Assembly: GCA_041890495.1 (NCBI GenBank)
Contig: CP169086.1
Location: forward strand, 2,604,001-2,668,000
From: Escherichia boydii
GTDB lineage: Bacteria > Pseudomonadota > Gammaproteobacteria > Enterobacterales > Enterobacteriaceae
Reading direction: 5' to 3'
DNA: 64,000 bases
The translations under genes and the position numbers were made by a program. The notes under the pieces are model-generated. The model had not been told where the DNA came from. It was given only the letters and a program-made list of their open reading frames with translations, and did not search any database. Positions 9,006-20,003 of the stretch are shown piece after piece (within the stretch, counting starts at the first letter, position 1; each line of letters begins with the position of its first letter).

Positions 9006-9977
9006 TTACGGCAGAATTGACGGCTGATCCGCCCCTTCTTTTTCCACTTTCTGCTGCAACATGTGTTCGCGCTTCATACCCAGTTTCAGAGCCAACGCAG
9101 ATGCCACATAGATGGAAGATGCAGTACCGATGGAAACACCGATAAGCATGGTCAGCGAGAAGCCTTCCAGTACCGGACCACCGAAGAGGTACAGCATCAG
9201 GATAACCATCAAGGTAGTACCGGATGTGATCAAGGTACGGTGCAGCGTCTGGGTCAAGGACACGTTAAAGATTTCGTAAGGCGTACCGCGACGGATCTTG
9301 CGGAAGTTTTCACGAATACGGTCCGATACCACGATACTGTCGTTAAGCGAGTAACCGATAACCGACATCAACGATGCCACAATGGTCAGGTCAATCTCGA
9401 TATGGAATAACGACAAAATACCCAGCGTAATGATAACGTCGTGCGCCAGCGCAATAACCACCCCTGCCGCCAGTCGCCACTCAAAGCGGAAACCTACGTA
9501 CACGAGGATAGACAGCAGCGCTGCCATCAACGCCATCGCACCGGTTTGCGCAAGGTCTGCCCCCACGCTCGGACCGACGAACTCAATACGCTTCACTGCT
9601 GCATTCTGATTGGTGGATTCGTTAATCACCTTCAGAACCTGGCTGCCCAACACCTGACCGCCGGTTTCGCCTTCAGCAGGCGGCATACGGACCATGATGT
9701 CATGGCTGCTACCAAAGTTTTGCAGCATCGGCTCTTCAAAACCGGCTTTTTGCAATGCATCACGCATTACGTCAATTTCAGCCGGTTTTTCGAGCGTAAT
9801 TTCAATAACCGTACCACCGGTGAAATCCAGCCCCCAGTTAAAGCCGCGCACGCCCATAATAACGATAGCAGCGATTAACAGCAGACCAGAGATGCCGAAA
9901 GCCCAGTAGTCCCAGCGCATAAAGTCATAGACTTTACGGCCGTGGTTTAGTTGTTCAACAGTATATTCCTGTGCCAC
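9006..9977 (-). CDS. secF: Protein translocase subunit SecF
   Basis: SecF, 323 residues, pairs with SecD in the inner membrane and uses the proton gradient to pull preproteins out on the periplasmic side. The first membrane span ([20 protein letters not shown]) is followed by the [15 protein letters not shown] motif, the periplasmic P1 region, and five C-terminal spans with the conserved [15 protein letters not shown] motif. GTG 9977 is chosen as the start: GAGGAG precedes it and the protein then begins [13 protein letters not shown], as in E. coli. An upstream in-frame ATG would overlap secD. It matches K-12 SecF. Confidence 0.96.
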
Positions 9978-9987
9978 ATCGCACTCC

Positions 9988-11835
9988 TCAGATTGACAGC
10001 TTCTTGACGCGCTTGCCGCCATATAGCAGGTTTACGATGGCACGCGTACCGACAATCGCGGTAAACATCGACGTCGCCACACCGATACCGGTAGTAATCG
10101 CGAACCCTTTAATTGCCCCGGTACCCACTGCGTACAGGATGATGACTTTAATCAGCGTGGTGATGTTCGCATCGAAGATAGAACTGAATGCGCCACGATA
10201 ACCTTCATCAATTGCCTGTTGAACAGTACGTCCGTTGCTCAACTCTTCTTTAATACGTTCGTTGATCAGTACGTTCGCATCGACCGCCACCGCAAGGGTT
10301 AAGACGATACCCGCGATACCTGGCATACTCAGCGTTGCGCCTGGCAACAGCGACATAATGCCGACGATTAAGATCAAGTTGGCAATCAGAGCACTGGTCG
10401 CAATCAGACCAAACTTCTTATAGAAGATGATCATGAACAGAATAGAAACCAGCAGACCGGCAAGGCAAGCCTCCAGCCCCTGTTCAATGTTCTGCATACC
10501 CAGGGTTGGGCCAATGGTACGTTCTTCAACAATCTGAATCGGCGCGATCAACGCACCGGCACGCAGCAGCAGTGACAGCTGACGGGCTTCGTTCGGGTTG
10601 TTGATGCCGGTGATACGGAAGCTGTTACCCAGACGAGACTGGATGTTGGCGATGTTAATCACCTCTTCCTGTTTCACCAGAACCGCACGACCATTTGCAT
10701 CTTTCTTACCGCTGTCTTTGTACTCCACAAACAGGGTTGCCATCGGTTTGCCGATGTTGTCCTTAGTGAAGTTAGACATGATGTTACCACCAGCGCTATC
10801 GAGCGAGATGTTAACCTGCGGTTGGTTGTATTCGTCCTGGCTGGAAGTGGAGTCGGTGATATGGTCACCGGTCAGAATTACGCGTTTGTACAGCACAACT
10901 GGCTGACCTTCGCGGGTCTGTTTCACTTCAGAGTCGCCCGGTACGCGACCGGATGCCGCAGCGGCCTGGTCAACGTTGGTGTTTACCAGACGGAATTCCA
11001 GCGTTGCCGTCGCACCCAGAATCTCTTTCGCACGCGCAGTGTCCTGAATACCTGGCAGTTCAACAACGATACGGTCAGCACCCTGACGCTGAACCACCGG
11101 CTCCGCCACGCCAAGTTGGTTTACACGGTTACGCAGGATATTAATGTTCTGCTGCACCGCATATTCACGCGCTTCGCTCAGACGAGCATCGCTCATTACC
11201 GCACGCAGCTGGTTGCTGCCCTGGCTGCTAATCACCAGGTCCGGATGGCGCTTGCTCAGATACGCAATGGCTTCATCACGAGCTTTAGCATCGCGGAAAG
11301 TGATGCTCAGGCCGTAGTTGTTTTCTTTACGAACAGTGGTATACGGGATGCCCTTTTCGCGCAGGTCACTGCGTAGGCTATCGATATTTTGTTCCTGGAG
11401 TTTGCCAAGCGCGGTGTCCATATCCACTTCCATCAGGAAGTGAACGCCGCCACGCAGGTCAAGGCCGAGCTTCATCGGCTCAGCGTGAATAGCTGCCAGC
11501 CAGCGCGGCGTTGCCGGGGCAAGGTTAAGCGCCACGACGTATTTGTCACCCATAACGCCCATTAATGCTTCACGAGCGCGCAACTGGGTGTCAGTGGAGT
11601 CGAAGCGCGCAAGAATAGCGCCCTCTTCCAGTGCCACAGACTTAGCAGTTATTTTTTCTTCTTGTAACGTTTTCTGGACCTGGATCAGCGTTTGCTCACT
11701 GGCGGCGACTCCGCGCGCACCAGTGATCTGAACAGCCGGATCCTCACCAAACAGGTTGGGAAGCGCATACAGCAGACCGATGACAATCACCACGATCAGC
11801 ATGACGTACTTCCACAAAGGATAACGGTTTAACAC
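9988..11835 (-). CDS. secD: Protein translocase subunit SecD
   Basis: SecD, 615 residues as in E. coli, has an N-terminal membrane span (YVMLIVVIVIGLLYALPNLF). A large periplasmic domain with P1 head and base follows (LGLDLRGGVHFLMEVD; IVVELPGIQDTARAKEILGA), then five C-terminal spans with AVDANVLINERIKEE, a motif needed for proton coupling. Ten bases separate it from the secF start, so the two are cotranscribed and probably coupled. The sequence is essentially that of K-12. Confidence 0.97.
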   Translation of the reverse strand: MLNRYPLWKYVMLIVVIVIGLLYALPNLFGEDPAVQITGARGVAASEQTLIQVQKTLQEEKITAKSVALEEGAILARFDSTDTQLRAREALMGVMGDKYVVALNLAPATPRWLAAIHAEPMKLGLDLRGGVHFLMEVDMDTALGKLQEQNIDSLRSDLREKGIPYTTVRKENNYGLSITFRDAKARDEAIAYLSKRHPDLVISSQGSNQLRAVMSDARLSEAREYAVQQNINILRNRVNQLGVAEPVVQRQGADRIVVELPGIQDTARAKEILGATATLEFRLVNTNVDQAAAASGRVPGDSEVKQTREGQPVVLYKRVILTGDHITDSTSSQDEYNQPQVNISLDSAGGNIMSNFTKDNIGKPMATLFVEYKDSGKKDANGRAVLVKQEEVINIANIQSRLGNSFRITGINNPNEARQLSLLLRAGALIAPIQIVEERTIGPTLGMQNIEQGLEACLAGLLVSILFMIIFYKKFGLIATSALIANLILIVGIMSLLPGATLSMPGIAGIVLTLAVAVDANVLINERIKEELSNGRTVQQAIDEGYRGAFSSIFDANITTLIKVIILYAVGTGAIKGFAITTGIGVATSMFTAIVGTRAIVNLLYGGKRVKKLSI

Positions 11836-11862
11836 GGCAATTCCCTTAGGGAAAAATTTTAA

Positions 11863-12195
11863 TTACAGCGCCTTCATGGTGCCTTTCGGCAGGACGGCAG
11901 CTACGAAGTCACGTTTAATAACTACTTCAGTGGTGTCATTCAGCGCGATAGCAATGTAGCCGTTTTCCGCTACTTTGGTTACGCGACCAACCAGGCCACC
12001 GTTCGTCAGAACTTCATCACCTTTGGCAATGGAGTCCATCAGCTTTTTGTGTTCTTTGGTGCGCTTCTGCTGTGGACGCAGGATCATGAAATAGAAAATC
12101 AGACCGAATACCACCAGCATCAAAATCAAAGACATCGGGCTACCTTGCGCCGGTGCACCCGTTGCCGCTACCGCATCAGAAATAAAAAAGCTCAT
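11863..12195 (-). CDS. yajC: Sec translocon accessory subunit YajC
   Basis: YajC, 110 residues, is a single-span inner-membrane protein that copurifies with SecDF and AcrB. The short periplasmic start (MSFFISDAVAATGAPAQG) precedes the span MSLILMLVVFGLIFYFMILR and the cytosolic QQKRTKEHKKLMDSI and beta-rich tail. The start is the ATG ten codons inside the longest frame, since MSFFISD is the family start and GAGGG lies before it. It sits between tgt and secD on the same strand. Confidence 0.96.
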   Translation of the reverse strand: MSFFISDAVAATGAPAQGSPMSLILMLVVFGLIFYFMILRPQQKRTKEHKKLMDSIAKGDEVLTNGGLVGRVTKVAENGYIAIALNDTTEVVIKRDFVAAVLPKGTMKAL

Positions 12196-12217
12196 TAAAT
12201 TTCCCTCATTATTAATA

Positions 12218-13360
<1,143 letters not shown>

Positions 13361-13400
13361 TCAGAAAAACAGTCCAACGTTTTAAACCAGCGCCGCGGAA

Positions 13401-14471
13401 TTACTCCCCGACGCGCTCATTAATTGCCTGCGGATTGTACGTGATAAACATCGCATCACCGTAACTAAAAAAGCGATATTTCTCTTCTACCGCTGCTTTA
13501 TAGGCGTTCATGGTGTGTTGATAACCGGCAAAGGCCGAAACCAGCATAATCAGCGTCGACTCTGGCAAGTGGAAGTTCGTCACCAGCGCATCGACCACTT
13601 TGTACTGGAAGCCCGGATAGATAAAGATTTGGGTATCGTCGAAGAACGGTTCAATGAGATCGTTTTTCGCTGCCTGAGCCGCGCTTTCCAGCGAACGTAC
13701 TGAAGTGGTGCCAACCGCAATCACCCGGTTACCGCGCGCTTTCGCCGCCAGTACCGCGTCTACCACATCCTGCGGTACTTCAGCGTATTCCGAGTGCATG
13801 ATGTGATCTTCAATGGTGTCGACGCGCACCGGCTGGAAGGTGCCCGCACCAACGTGCAACGTCACAAACGCCATCTCCACGCCTTTGGCGCGCAATTTTT
13901 CCAGCAAAGGCTCGTCAAAATGCAGACCTGCGGTCGGGGCTGCAACCGCGCCCGGTTTTTCGCTATAAACGGTTTGATAAAGTTCGCGGTCAGCGTCTTC
14001 GTCCGGACGGTCGATATACGGCGGCAGCGGCATATGGCCGATGCTGTTGAGAATATCCAGCACCGAGCGTTCATCATTAAATTCGACTTCAAACAGTGCG
14101 CCGTGGCGCGCGGTCATTGTTGCGTTAATACTTTCGTCATCGCCCAGCAGCAGTTCTGCGCCAGGTTTTGGCGCTTTCGAGGCGCGAATATGCGCAAGAA
14201 TGCGTTTGTCGTCGAGCATCCGTTCAACCAGCACTTCAATCTTGCCGCCGCTGGCTTTACGCCCAAACAGGCGCGCCGGGATCACGCGGGTATTATTAAA
14301 AACCAGAAGATCGCCGGGGTTGAGCTTATCAAGTAAATCGGTGAAAGTACCGTGCGTCAGCGCGCCCGTCGGCCCGTCCAGCGACAGTAAACGACAGCTA
14401 CTGCGTTCAGGCATGGGATAGTGGGCAATCAGGGATTCGGGCAATTCAAAGGAGAAATCGGTAACGCGCAT
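13401..14471 (-). CDS. queA: S-adenosylmethionine:tRNA ribosyltransferase-isomerase
   Basis: QueA, 356 residues, transfers and isomerizes the ribosyl part of SAM onto preQ1-modified tRNA to form epoxyqueuosine. Family motifs are [54 protein letters not shown] and [14 protein letters not shown]. It is the promoter-proximal gene of queA-tgt-yajC-secD-secF and is divergent from acpH. The protein is E. coli-like to its first codon; acpH across the 90-base divergent gap is not, so a source switch lies between them. Confidence 0.96.
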
Positions 14472-14562
14472 GACACTGACTCAGACTAAAATAAGAGGCG
14501 GGTAGTCTAGTGCTCACACCCTTTTGCTGCAACAACTAGCCGCCCCCGGACAAATAAAACGC

Positions 14563-15144
14563 ATGAATTTTCTCGCTCACCTGCATCTCGCGCACCTCGC
14601 TGACAGCTCCCTGTCCGGCAATTTGCTGGCCGATTTCGTACGCGGCAACCCCGCAGAGGACTATTCCCCTGAGGTCGTCGACGGAATTTTTATGCACCGC
14701 CGCATCGACGTGCTGACGGATAAGCTGCCGGAAGTGACGGAAGCCAAAGCGTGGTTCCGCCCTGAAACGCGCCGCGTTGCGCCAATCACGCTCGACGTGA
14801 TGTGGGATCACTTCCTGTCGCGCCACTGGGAACAGCTGTCGCCGGAGATGCCCTTGCCGGCGTTTGTGCGTTATGCCCACCAGCAGGTGTCGATCATTCT
14901 GCCCGACTCACCGCCGCGCTTTGTGAATCTCAATAACTATCTGTGGTCGGAACGCTGGCTGGAGCGCTATCGCGAGATGGATTTCATTCAGAATGTGCTG
15001 AACGGGATGGCGAGCCGTCGCCCGCGCCTGGATGCGCTGCGGGATTCCTGGCATGACCTGGATGAGCATTACGATGCGCTGGAAACGCGTTTCTGGCAGT
15101 TTTACCCGCGCATGATGGCGCAGGCGAAAAACAAACAGCTCTGA
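14563..15144 (+). CDS. acpH: Acyl carrier protein phosphodiesterase
   Basis: AcpH, 193 residues, removes the 4'-phosphopantetheine arm from acyl carrier protein. The family start MNFLAHLHLAHLADSSLSGN, the metal-binding segment MHRRIDVLTD, ITLDVMWDHFLSRHW and NVLNGMASRRPRLD are present (distant HD-like helical fold). It is clearly diverged from K-12 AcpH (for example EDYSPEVVDGIFMHRR) and uses more G/C-ending codons than queA next door. In E. coli malZ follows; here three other genes intervene. Confidence 0.94.
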   Translation: MNFLAHLHLAHLADSSLSGNLLADFVRGNPAEDYSPEVVDGIFMHRRIDVLTDKLPEVTEAKAWFRPETRRVAPITLDVMWDHFLSRHWEQLSPEMPLPAFVRYAHQQVSIILPDSPPRFVNLNNYLWSERWLERYREMDFIQNVLNGMASRRPRLDALRDSWHDLDEHYDALETRFWQFYPRMMAQAKNKQL

Positions 15145-15195
15145 CAGAATTCGCATTGATAGGTAAAAGCTGGCGGAACGATTGTCACCACCTCT

Positions 15196-15224
15196 TTGTC
15201 TTATCGATGAACACTCTCTATACT
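15196..15224 (+). promoter_or_regulatory. Sigma-70 promoter of the peroxiredoxin gene
   Basis: TTGTCT (15196-15201) and TATACT (15219-15224) are separated by exactly 17 bases and lie 48 bases before the ATG. An AGGAG ribosome site follows at 15260-15264. I see no convincing OxyR half-sites. Confidence 0.65.
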
Positions 15225-15271
15225 GGCTCGCGTTGCGTTCCAAATAACCTTAGTATCTACAGGAGAATCAT

Positions 15272-15874
15272 ATGGTTCTGGTAACTCGTCCGGCTCCGGA
15301 TTTTACAGCTGCAGCAGTTCTGGGCAACGGTGAAATCGTTGAAAACTTCAACTTCAAACAGCACACCAACGGTAAAGCGACCGTTCTGTTCTTCTGGCCA
15401 ATGGACTTCACTTTCGTTTGCCCGTCTGAGCTGATCGCATTCGACAAACGTTATGAAGAATTCCAGAAGCGTGGCGTGGAAGTTGTTGGCGTCTCCTTCG
15501 ACTCTGAATTTGTACACAACGCATGGCGTAACACCCCTGTCGACAAAGGCGGCATCGGTGCGGTGAAATACGCAATGGTTGCGGACATCAAACGCGAAAT
15601 CCAGCAGGCTTACGGTATCGAACATCCGGACGCTGGCGTTGCGCTGCGCGGTTCCTTCCTGATCGACGCGAACGGCATCGTTCGTCACCAGGTTGTGAAC
15701 GATCTGCCGCTGGGTCGTAACATTGACGAAATGCTGCGCATGGTTGACGCGCTGCAGTTCCACGAAGAGCACGGCGAAGTGTGCCCGGCTCAGTGGGAAA
15801 AAGGTAAAGAAGGTATGGCTGCTTCCCCAGACGGCGTGGCTAAATACCTGTCTGAGAACGTATCCAGCCTGTAA
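15272..15874 (+). CDS. Typical 2-Cys peroxiredoxin (AhpC/TSA family)
   Basis: The product has 200 residues and is a thiol peroxidase that reduces H2O2 and organic peroxides. The peroxidatic Cys is residue 50 in DFTFVCPSE and the resolving Cys is residue 171 in GEVCPAQW, the typical 2-Cys spacing. RGSFLIDANGIVRHQ carries the conserved Arg. The C-terminal tail (KYLSENVSSL) is of the peroxide-sensitive type. It is more like eukaryotic-type Prx/peroxiredoxin C than E. coli AhpC, and no AhpF gene is adjacent, so thioredoxin is a likely reductant (inference). Strong codon bias (GTT, CTG, GGT, AAC) implies high expression. It has its own promoter and terminator. Confidence 0.9.
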   Translation: MVLVTRPAPDFTAAAVLGNGEIVENFNFKQHTNGKATVLFFWPMDFTFVCPSELIAFDKRYEEFQKRGVEVVGVSFDSEFVHNAWRNTPVDKGGIGAVKYAMVADIKREIQQAYGIEHPDAGVALRGSFLIDANGIVRHQVVNDLPLGRNIDEMLRMVDALQFHEEHGEVCPAQWEKGKEGMAASPDGVAKYLSENVSSL

Positions 15875-15891
15875 TCGGCACGGTTTACGAG

Positions 15892-15918
15892 AAAGGCCCG
15901 CTTATGCGGGCCTTTTTT
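15892..15918. terminator. Bidirectional rho-independent terminator
   Basis: AAAGGCCCGC (15892-15901) pairs with GCGGGCCTTT (15906-15915) around TTAT. T runs on both strands suit termination of the peroxiredoxin gene and, on the other strand, of the DUF3999 gene whose stop codon abuts it. Confidence 0.85.
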
Positions 15919-17303
15919 TATGCCTTACGCTGCGTCTCTCGCCAGATGCGCCAGGCCATCCCCGCCAGCAGGACCACGCCCGCAATCAGCACGCCCCACA
16001 CCAGCAGGGCGTTCATCCAGCTCGCCCGATCGGCCGCAGAGGTGGCGGTCAGACGACCCTCACCGCCTAACGCAACATCATCCACAATGTCGGCCTGCGG
16101 CAGGTTCGCCATATCATAGGTCTTGCGCAGATCGGCCGGGATCAGCATGTCAGGCTCCACCTGCGCTGGCTTTGCGGCGCCGTTGCCCCAGGCGAGCACG
16201 TACGGCGCTTTCCCCTGCGCGTTGAACACCAGGTCATAGCGGTCGCGATGTCCCGTGACGCCCGGCAGGTATTCTGGCAGACGCGCATTCAGCGTCGTGA
16301 TTTTTACGGCCTGCACCAGGCCCCCGTTAAGCGAAACGGGAGGCGACGTTTTTCCGTCAAGACGGTAAAGAACCTCTTTCTTCAGGGGATGCCATGCGTC
16401 TTTTTCCGTACTCCGCCACGCGATCTCCACGGGAAGGACGCCATCGCCATTCAGTGAGATGCTGACAGCACTCAGCGGCTGCGGGCGCGCCCAGCGCCAC
16501 TGCGCTTCGCTTGTCGATAGCTGCTCCCCTTTCCCTTCAAGATTGACCGCTTCCGGGGCCGCAAGGGCAGGCGCACTGATTGCGTTTACGCCGGTCAAGG
16601 TTATCCCCTGGCTCTGCGCGTTCAGCACCACCATGAGATAGCGATTCGCATCGGGAGATAAAACCGTATCGGTATCGACCCGATCGAGCTTAAGGCGATC
16701 CTTACCGCTGGCGACGTCCAGAAGCGGCATCTCTTCGCGCAGGGTATACCAGCGCTTAAGATCTTCGCTGTAATAGACCGATGCCGTTCCCTGCCACGGC
16801 GTCTGCGGGGTATTCCAGAGCAGCTGCAGCTGGGATATGGCGATCTCCCCCGTAGCCTGCTCCGGCAGGGTCAGCAGATAATGTTGCCCGGCTGCGGCGG
16901 CTTTTTGCCCCTCCAGCACAATCTCAACGCCGTTTGCGGAGCGGAGCAGGATCTTATCGCTATCGCCGGATCCTCGCGAAGCCGCAAGCGGTGAGGCGTC
17001 CAGCGGGAAGAGGCGCAGCGCGGTGGATTGCACTGGCGCCTGCGGACGCGTCGCGCTGACCAGGCTGAAGGGAACCGGCTCGCCCGACTGGTTAAAGACG
17101 CGAACATCACGCAGATCCGGCGACGTGCTTTGCTCATAGACGGCGAGCGGCAGCATCACCCGATACCACCGGGAAGAAACGGACGTATCGAGTGAAAGAC
17201 CAAAAGCATAGTCCCGGGGCGATTCCGTTTGCCCCTCGTCGCAGAACGCCGGGCCGGAAAGCGCCAGCAGCGCGGTACAGGCTACCGCTTTCATCCATTT
17301 CAT
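15918..17303 (-). CDS. DUF3999 family membrane-anchored periplasmic protein
   Basis: The product has 461 residues. A signal peptide (MKWMKAVACTALLALSGPAF, cleavage near CDEG) is followed by a long beta-rich periplasmic region (YRVMLPLAVYEQSTSPDLRD; WQGTASVYYSEDLKRW) and one C-terminal span (NALLVWGVLIAGVVLLAGMA) with a short basic tail. This architecture is that of DUF3999, a family of unknown function usually paired with DUF2339. Its start overlaps the stop of the upstream DUF2339 gene by four bases (ATGA), so they are coupled. The discoidin-like blocks suggest sugar or protein binding, but no catalytic motif is visible. Confidence 0.8.
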   Translation of the reverse strand: MKWMKAVACTALLALSGPAFCDEGQTESPRDYAFGLSLDTSVSSRWYRVMLPLAVYEQSTSPDLRDVRVFNQSGEPVPFSLVSATRPQAPVQSTALRLFPLDASPLAASRGSGDSDKILLRSANGVEIVLEGQKAAAAGQHYLLTLPEQATGEIAISQLQLLWNTPQTPWQGTASVYYSEDLKRWYTLREEMPLLDVASGKDRLKLDRVDTDTVLSPDANRYLMVVLNAQSQGITLTGVNAISAPALAAPEAVNLEGKGEQLSTSEAQWRWARPQPLSAVSISLNGDGVLPVEIAWRSTEKDAWHPLKKEVLYRLDGKTSPPVSLNGGLVQAVKITTLNARLPEYLPGVTGHRDRYDLVFNAQGKAPYVLAWGNGAAKPAQVEPDMLIPADLRKTYDMANLPQADIVDDVALGGEGRLTATSAADRASWMNALLVWGVLIAGVVLLAGMAWRIWRETQRKA

Positions 17304-19915
17304 TTTTCATCTCCTGTTTTGGGCGGTAGCGGTGAGAAATACCCCACGATCAGAACCAGTATCGCCACGCCGATAAACGCCACCGCGCGCGACAGACCGC
17401 CTCCGCCCGCGCTGTCCACCAGCATCAGTTTAACCATTACCACACCCAGCAGCGCGGCGCCGCAGAGCCACTCCTGCCGGGAAGCCCGACGGGTGGCATG
17501 GATCATGACAACCAGCGCGCTCAGCATCCAGAACAGGGCAAAGCTGGTCTGGATAAGCCGCGAATCCCACAGCGATGCCATATTCCAGGCCACGTCGCCG
17601 TACCAGGCCAGGGCGCGCATCAGCGCGCCGTTTAGCCACCAGAAGCCAAACGCCATAATCGCGACGGCAGGCCACGGGCGGGCCTGCGAGAGCCACTCCG
17701 GATAGTAACGATCCACAGCCCGATAAAAGACGACCAGCCCCAGCAACGCGAACGCCGCGCCTTCCTCAAGCGGGTTTACCAGCGGCAGCCAGGTCTGACG
17801 ATAGACCACGCCGTCCTGGAAATTGGTCACCACCAGCAATACCAGCAGCGCCACGACTACGGGAATCGGTGCCAGGCAGGCGTAGAGCGCAGGCCACTCC
17901 CGGAACGGCCATACGCGACGCCGTACTGCTGCAGAGAGCGCCATAATCACCCCGCAGCCTGCTGCCATCGCTAAACCGCTGCCCCAGGCCGCCATGCCCC
18001 ACGGCAGGGACCGGGCAAACCAGTAAAGCTCAGCGGCCAGCGCCAGTAAAATCATCCAGAACAGCGACAGATGCAGCCCCATCGCGATGCGCGGCAGAAG
18101 TCTTTCACCGTCGCGCCGCAGCAGCATCAGCGCGGCAGGAAGCGCAACGCACCAGGCCAGGTTTGACCAGCCGGCGGAAACGATCTGCTGATGCCAGAGC
18201 TGATACCCCACCATCAGCAGCATAACTGGCCACAGCAGCCATTTGCTGGCATCCAGCTCCCGCCACGCCAGGCGAGCAGCCACATGCCGCCAGCCCCAGA
18301 CCGACGCCGCCGTCAGCGCCAGCACGCCCGCCAGAACCGGTAATTCTTTCGTCAGCGCCAGCCGCGACGCGCCCAATAGCGCCACGAGCCAGAACAGCAG
18401 CCCGCCAGCCAGCAGCGCCCAGCTGACCGGCAGGAAGAGAGTCCGCCACAGCCAGGCCGCAGCCAGCCAGCAAAGGCTGAGGATGGCGAAGATAAGAAGC
18501 AGGCTCAGCGACGTAACGCCGTTGGTTTGCGCCCACAGTCCGCTGCCGAGCGCCAGCACCATCAGCGCCGTCCCGCTATAGCTCATGCGACGCTGGTGCT
18601 GCTGCACGCCCAGCCAGAGGATGCCCAGCCCTTCCAGCGCCCAGGCCATCGCCGTCCAGCGCGCCGACAGCGCCAGCGGAATGGCGAGCGTGGCGAACCC
18701 GCCGCCGATGGCCAGCGCCGCCATGACCAGCGGCCGTCCAAGGGAGGGATAGCGCCGCAGCGCGAGGTACGCGAGGGTGAGATAAAATGCGCCGTAGCCC
18801 AGCGCGCTCAGCGCCGGGCCATATTCCCAGTGCCGGGTCATGCCGTACTGCATCCCGAAGCCGATGAGCGGCGGGGCAAACAGCAGCACGCCGTCAATAA
18901 TCTGCTTCCCTTTCTCCTGCGCCCGCAGCGACAGCGCCACGCTCAGCACGCCGAATATCAGCGTATTGGCAATCAGGAACAGCTGGCAGATCCAATAATC
19001 TTCAGGCTGGTAGTCATTCAGCCCCCACAGGCCGCCCACGCCGAAGGTGAACAACAGCCCGAGCAGATTCAGCTCGCGCCAGTGCTGCCAGATGCTGATA
19101 GCGAGAATGCCGATGGAAAGCAGGAGATAGAAAGAGAACAGCGCGACAAAACTGCCGCCCCCGGTAGACAAGAGGAGCGGCGCAAGATAGCCGCCGAGGC
19201 TCGCCAGCATGGCAAGGCTCAGTGCCTTCTGCAGCACCGCCAGCCCGACGCTCGCCGCGCAGATCGCCACCAGCAGCGCAAAGGACAGCGTCATCGGCAA
19301 CATTTGCCAGAGCCGGAAGGCGCCAAACACCGTCAGGTAGAGCACGCCGGTCGCCCCGCCCTGGAGGATCAGCGCATAGACGCGCTGCCTGTGCCGCAGC
19401 CGCCACCCAACCGCCAGCAGAACGATGGCAAACAGCGCCGTTGCCACGAGGCGCAGCTCAAGCGGGAACAGGGAATGTTCCACGGTATAGCGCAGCAGGA
19501 ATGAAAGACCAAGGAAAAGCAGCAGGATCCCAAGCTTCGCGAGCGGGTTACCCTGCATAAACCAGCGTACCAGCGACGTCAGGATGCCGCCAAAAGCAGA
19601 AGGCTGTTTTGCCGCAGGCGCCGGGGTCGGGGTAGGTTCTGTCACGGCAGCGGGAGTATCGGGGCGCCAGGGGTCGACAGGCGCGGGGGCGTCCTCTACA
19701 ACCGGCGCGGTTACAGGGACCCGCGCGGTGGCCTGCACCGGTTCCGGCGCATTCTCAGGTACGCCGCGCTGCTCAAGCGCCTCTATGCGCTGGCGCAGCC
19801 GGGCAATCTCCTGCCGCGCTGCCGTACTTCGATTAAACCCGATAACCGCAAGCACGGGCGCAACCAGCAGCGCAAAAACCAGGAATAAACAGCCAAGGAT
19901 GTAAAGCTCGTCCAT
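17300..19915 (-). CDS. DUF2339 family polytopic membrane protein
   Basis: The product has 871 residues and is almost entirely hydrophobic. The first span (LYILGCLFLVFALLVAPVLA) is followed by a short coiled coil (ARQEIARLRQRIEALEQRGV) and a Pro/Ala/Thr-rich linker (about residues 55-105). Some twenty or more predicted spans follow, beginning LAKLGILLLFLGLSFLLRYT. DUF2339 proteins are of unknown function. The pairing with a DUF3999 partner suggests a membrane/periplasm complex (inference). Codon use is strongly G/C-ending, unlike malZ N-terminal coding sequence next door. K-12 has neither gene at this locus. Confidence 0.82.
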   Translation of the reverse strand: MDELYILGCLFLVFALLVAPVLAVIGFNRSTAARQEIARLRQRIEALEQRGVPENAPEPVQATARVPVTAPVVEDAPAPVDPWRPDTPAAVTEPTPTPAPAAKQPSAFGGILTSLVRWFMQGNPLAKLGILLLFLGLSFLLRYTVEHSLFPLELRLVATALFAIVLLAVGWRLRHRQRVYALILQGGATGVLYLTVFGAFRLWQMLPMTLSFALLVAICAASVGLAVLQKALSLAMLASLGGYLAPLLLSTGGGSFVALFSFYLLLSIGILAISIWQHWRELNLLGLLFTFGVGGLWGLNDYQPEDYWICQLFLIANTLIFGVLSVALSLRAQEKGKQIIDGVLLFAPPLIGFGMQYGMTRHWEYGPALSALGYGAFYLTLAYLALRRYPSLGRPLVMAALAIGGGFATLAIPLALSARWTAMAWALEGLGILWLGVQQHQRRMSYSGTALMVLALGSGLWAQTNGVTSLSLLLIFAILSLCWLAAAWLWRTLFLPVSWALLAGGLLFWLVALLGASRLALTKELPVLAGVLALTAASVWGWRHVAARLAWRELDASKWLLWPVMLLMVGYQLWHQQIVSAGWSNLAWCVALPAALMLLRRDGERLLPRIAMGLHLSLFWMILLALAAELYWFARSLPWGMAAWGSGLAMAAGCGVIMALSAAVRRRVWPFREWPALYACLAPIPVVVALLVLLVVTNFQDGVVYRQTWLPLVNPLEEGAAFALLGLVVFYRAVDRYYPEWLSQARPWPAVAIMAFGFWWLNGALMRALAWYGDVAWNMASLWDSRLIQTSFALFWMLSALVVMIHATRRASRQEWLCGAALLGVVMVKLMLVDSAGGGGLSRAVAFIGVAILVLIVGYFSPLPPKTGDEK

Positions 19916-20003
19916 GTTTCCACCTTCACCGTAAACGATCCGTTAAGATTGACACAAATCGTTGCATTTGCGCCATCTTAAAAGGTGGAAACATTAACAG
20001 GTC

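Noticed and set aside
18527..19504. Open frame of 325 codons opposite the DUF2339 gene
   Set aside because: High G+C at third positions of the DUF2339 gene keeps the reverse frame open; the peptide is Gln/Arg/Pro-rich with no recognisable domain.
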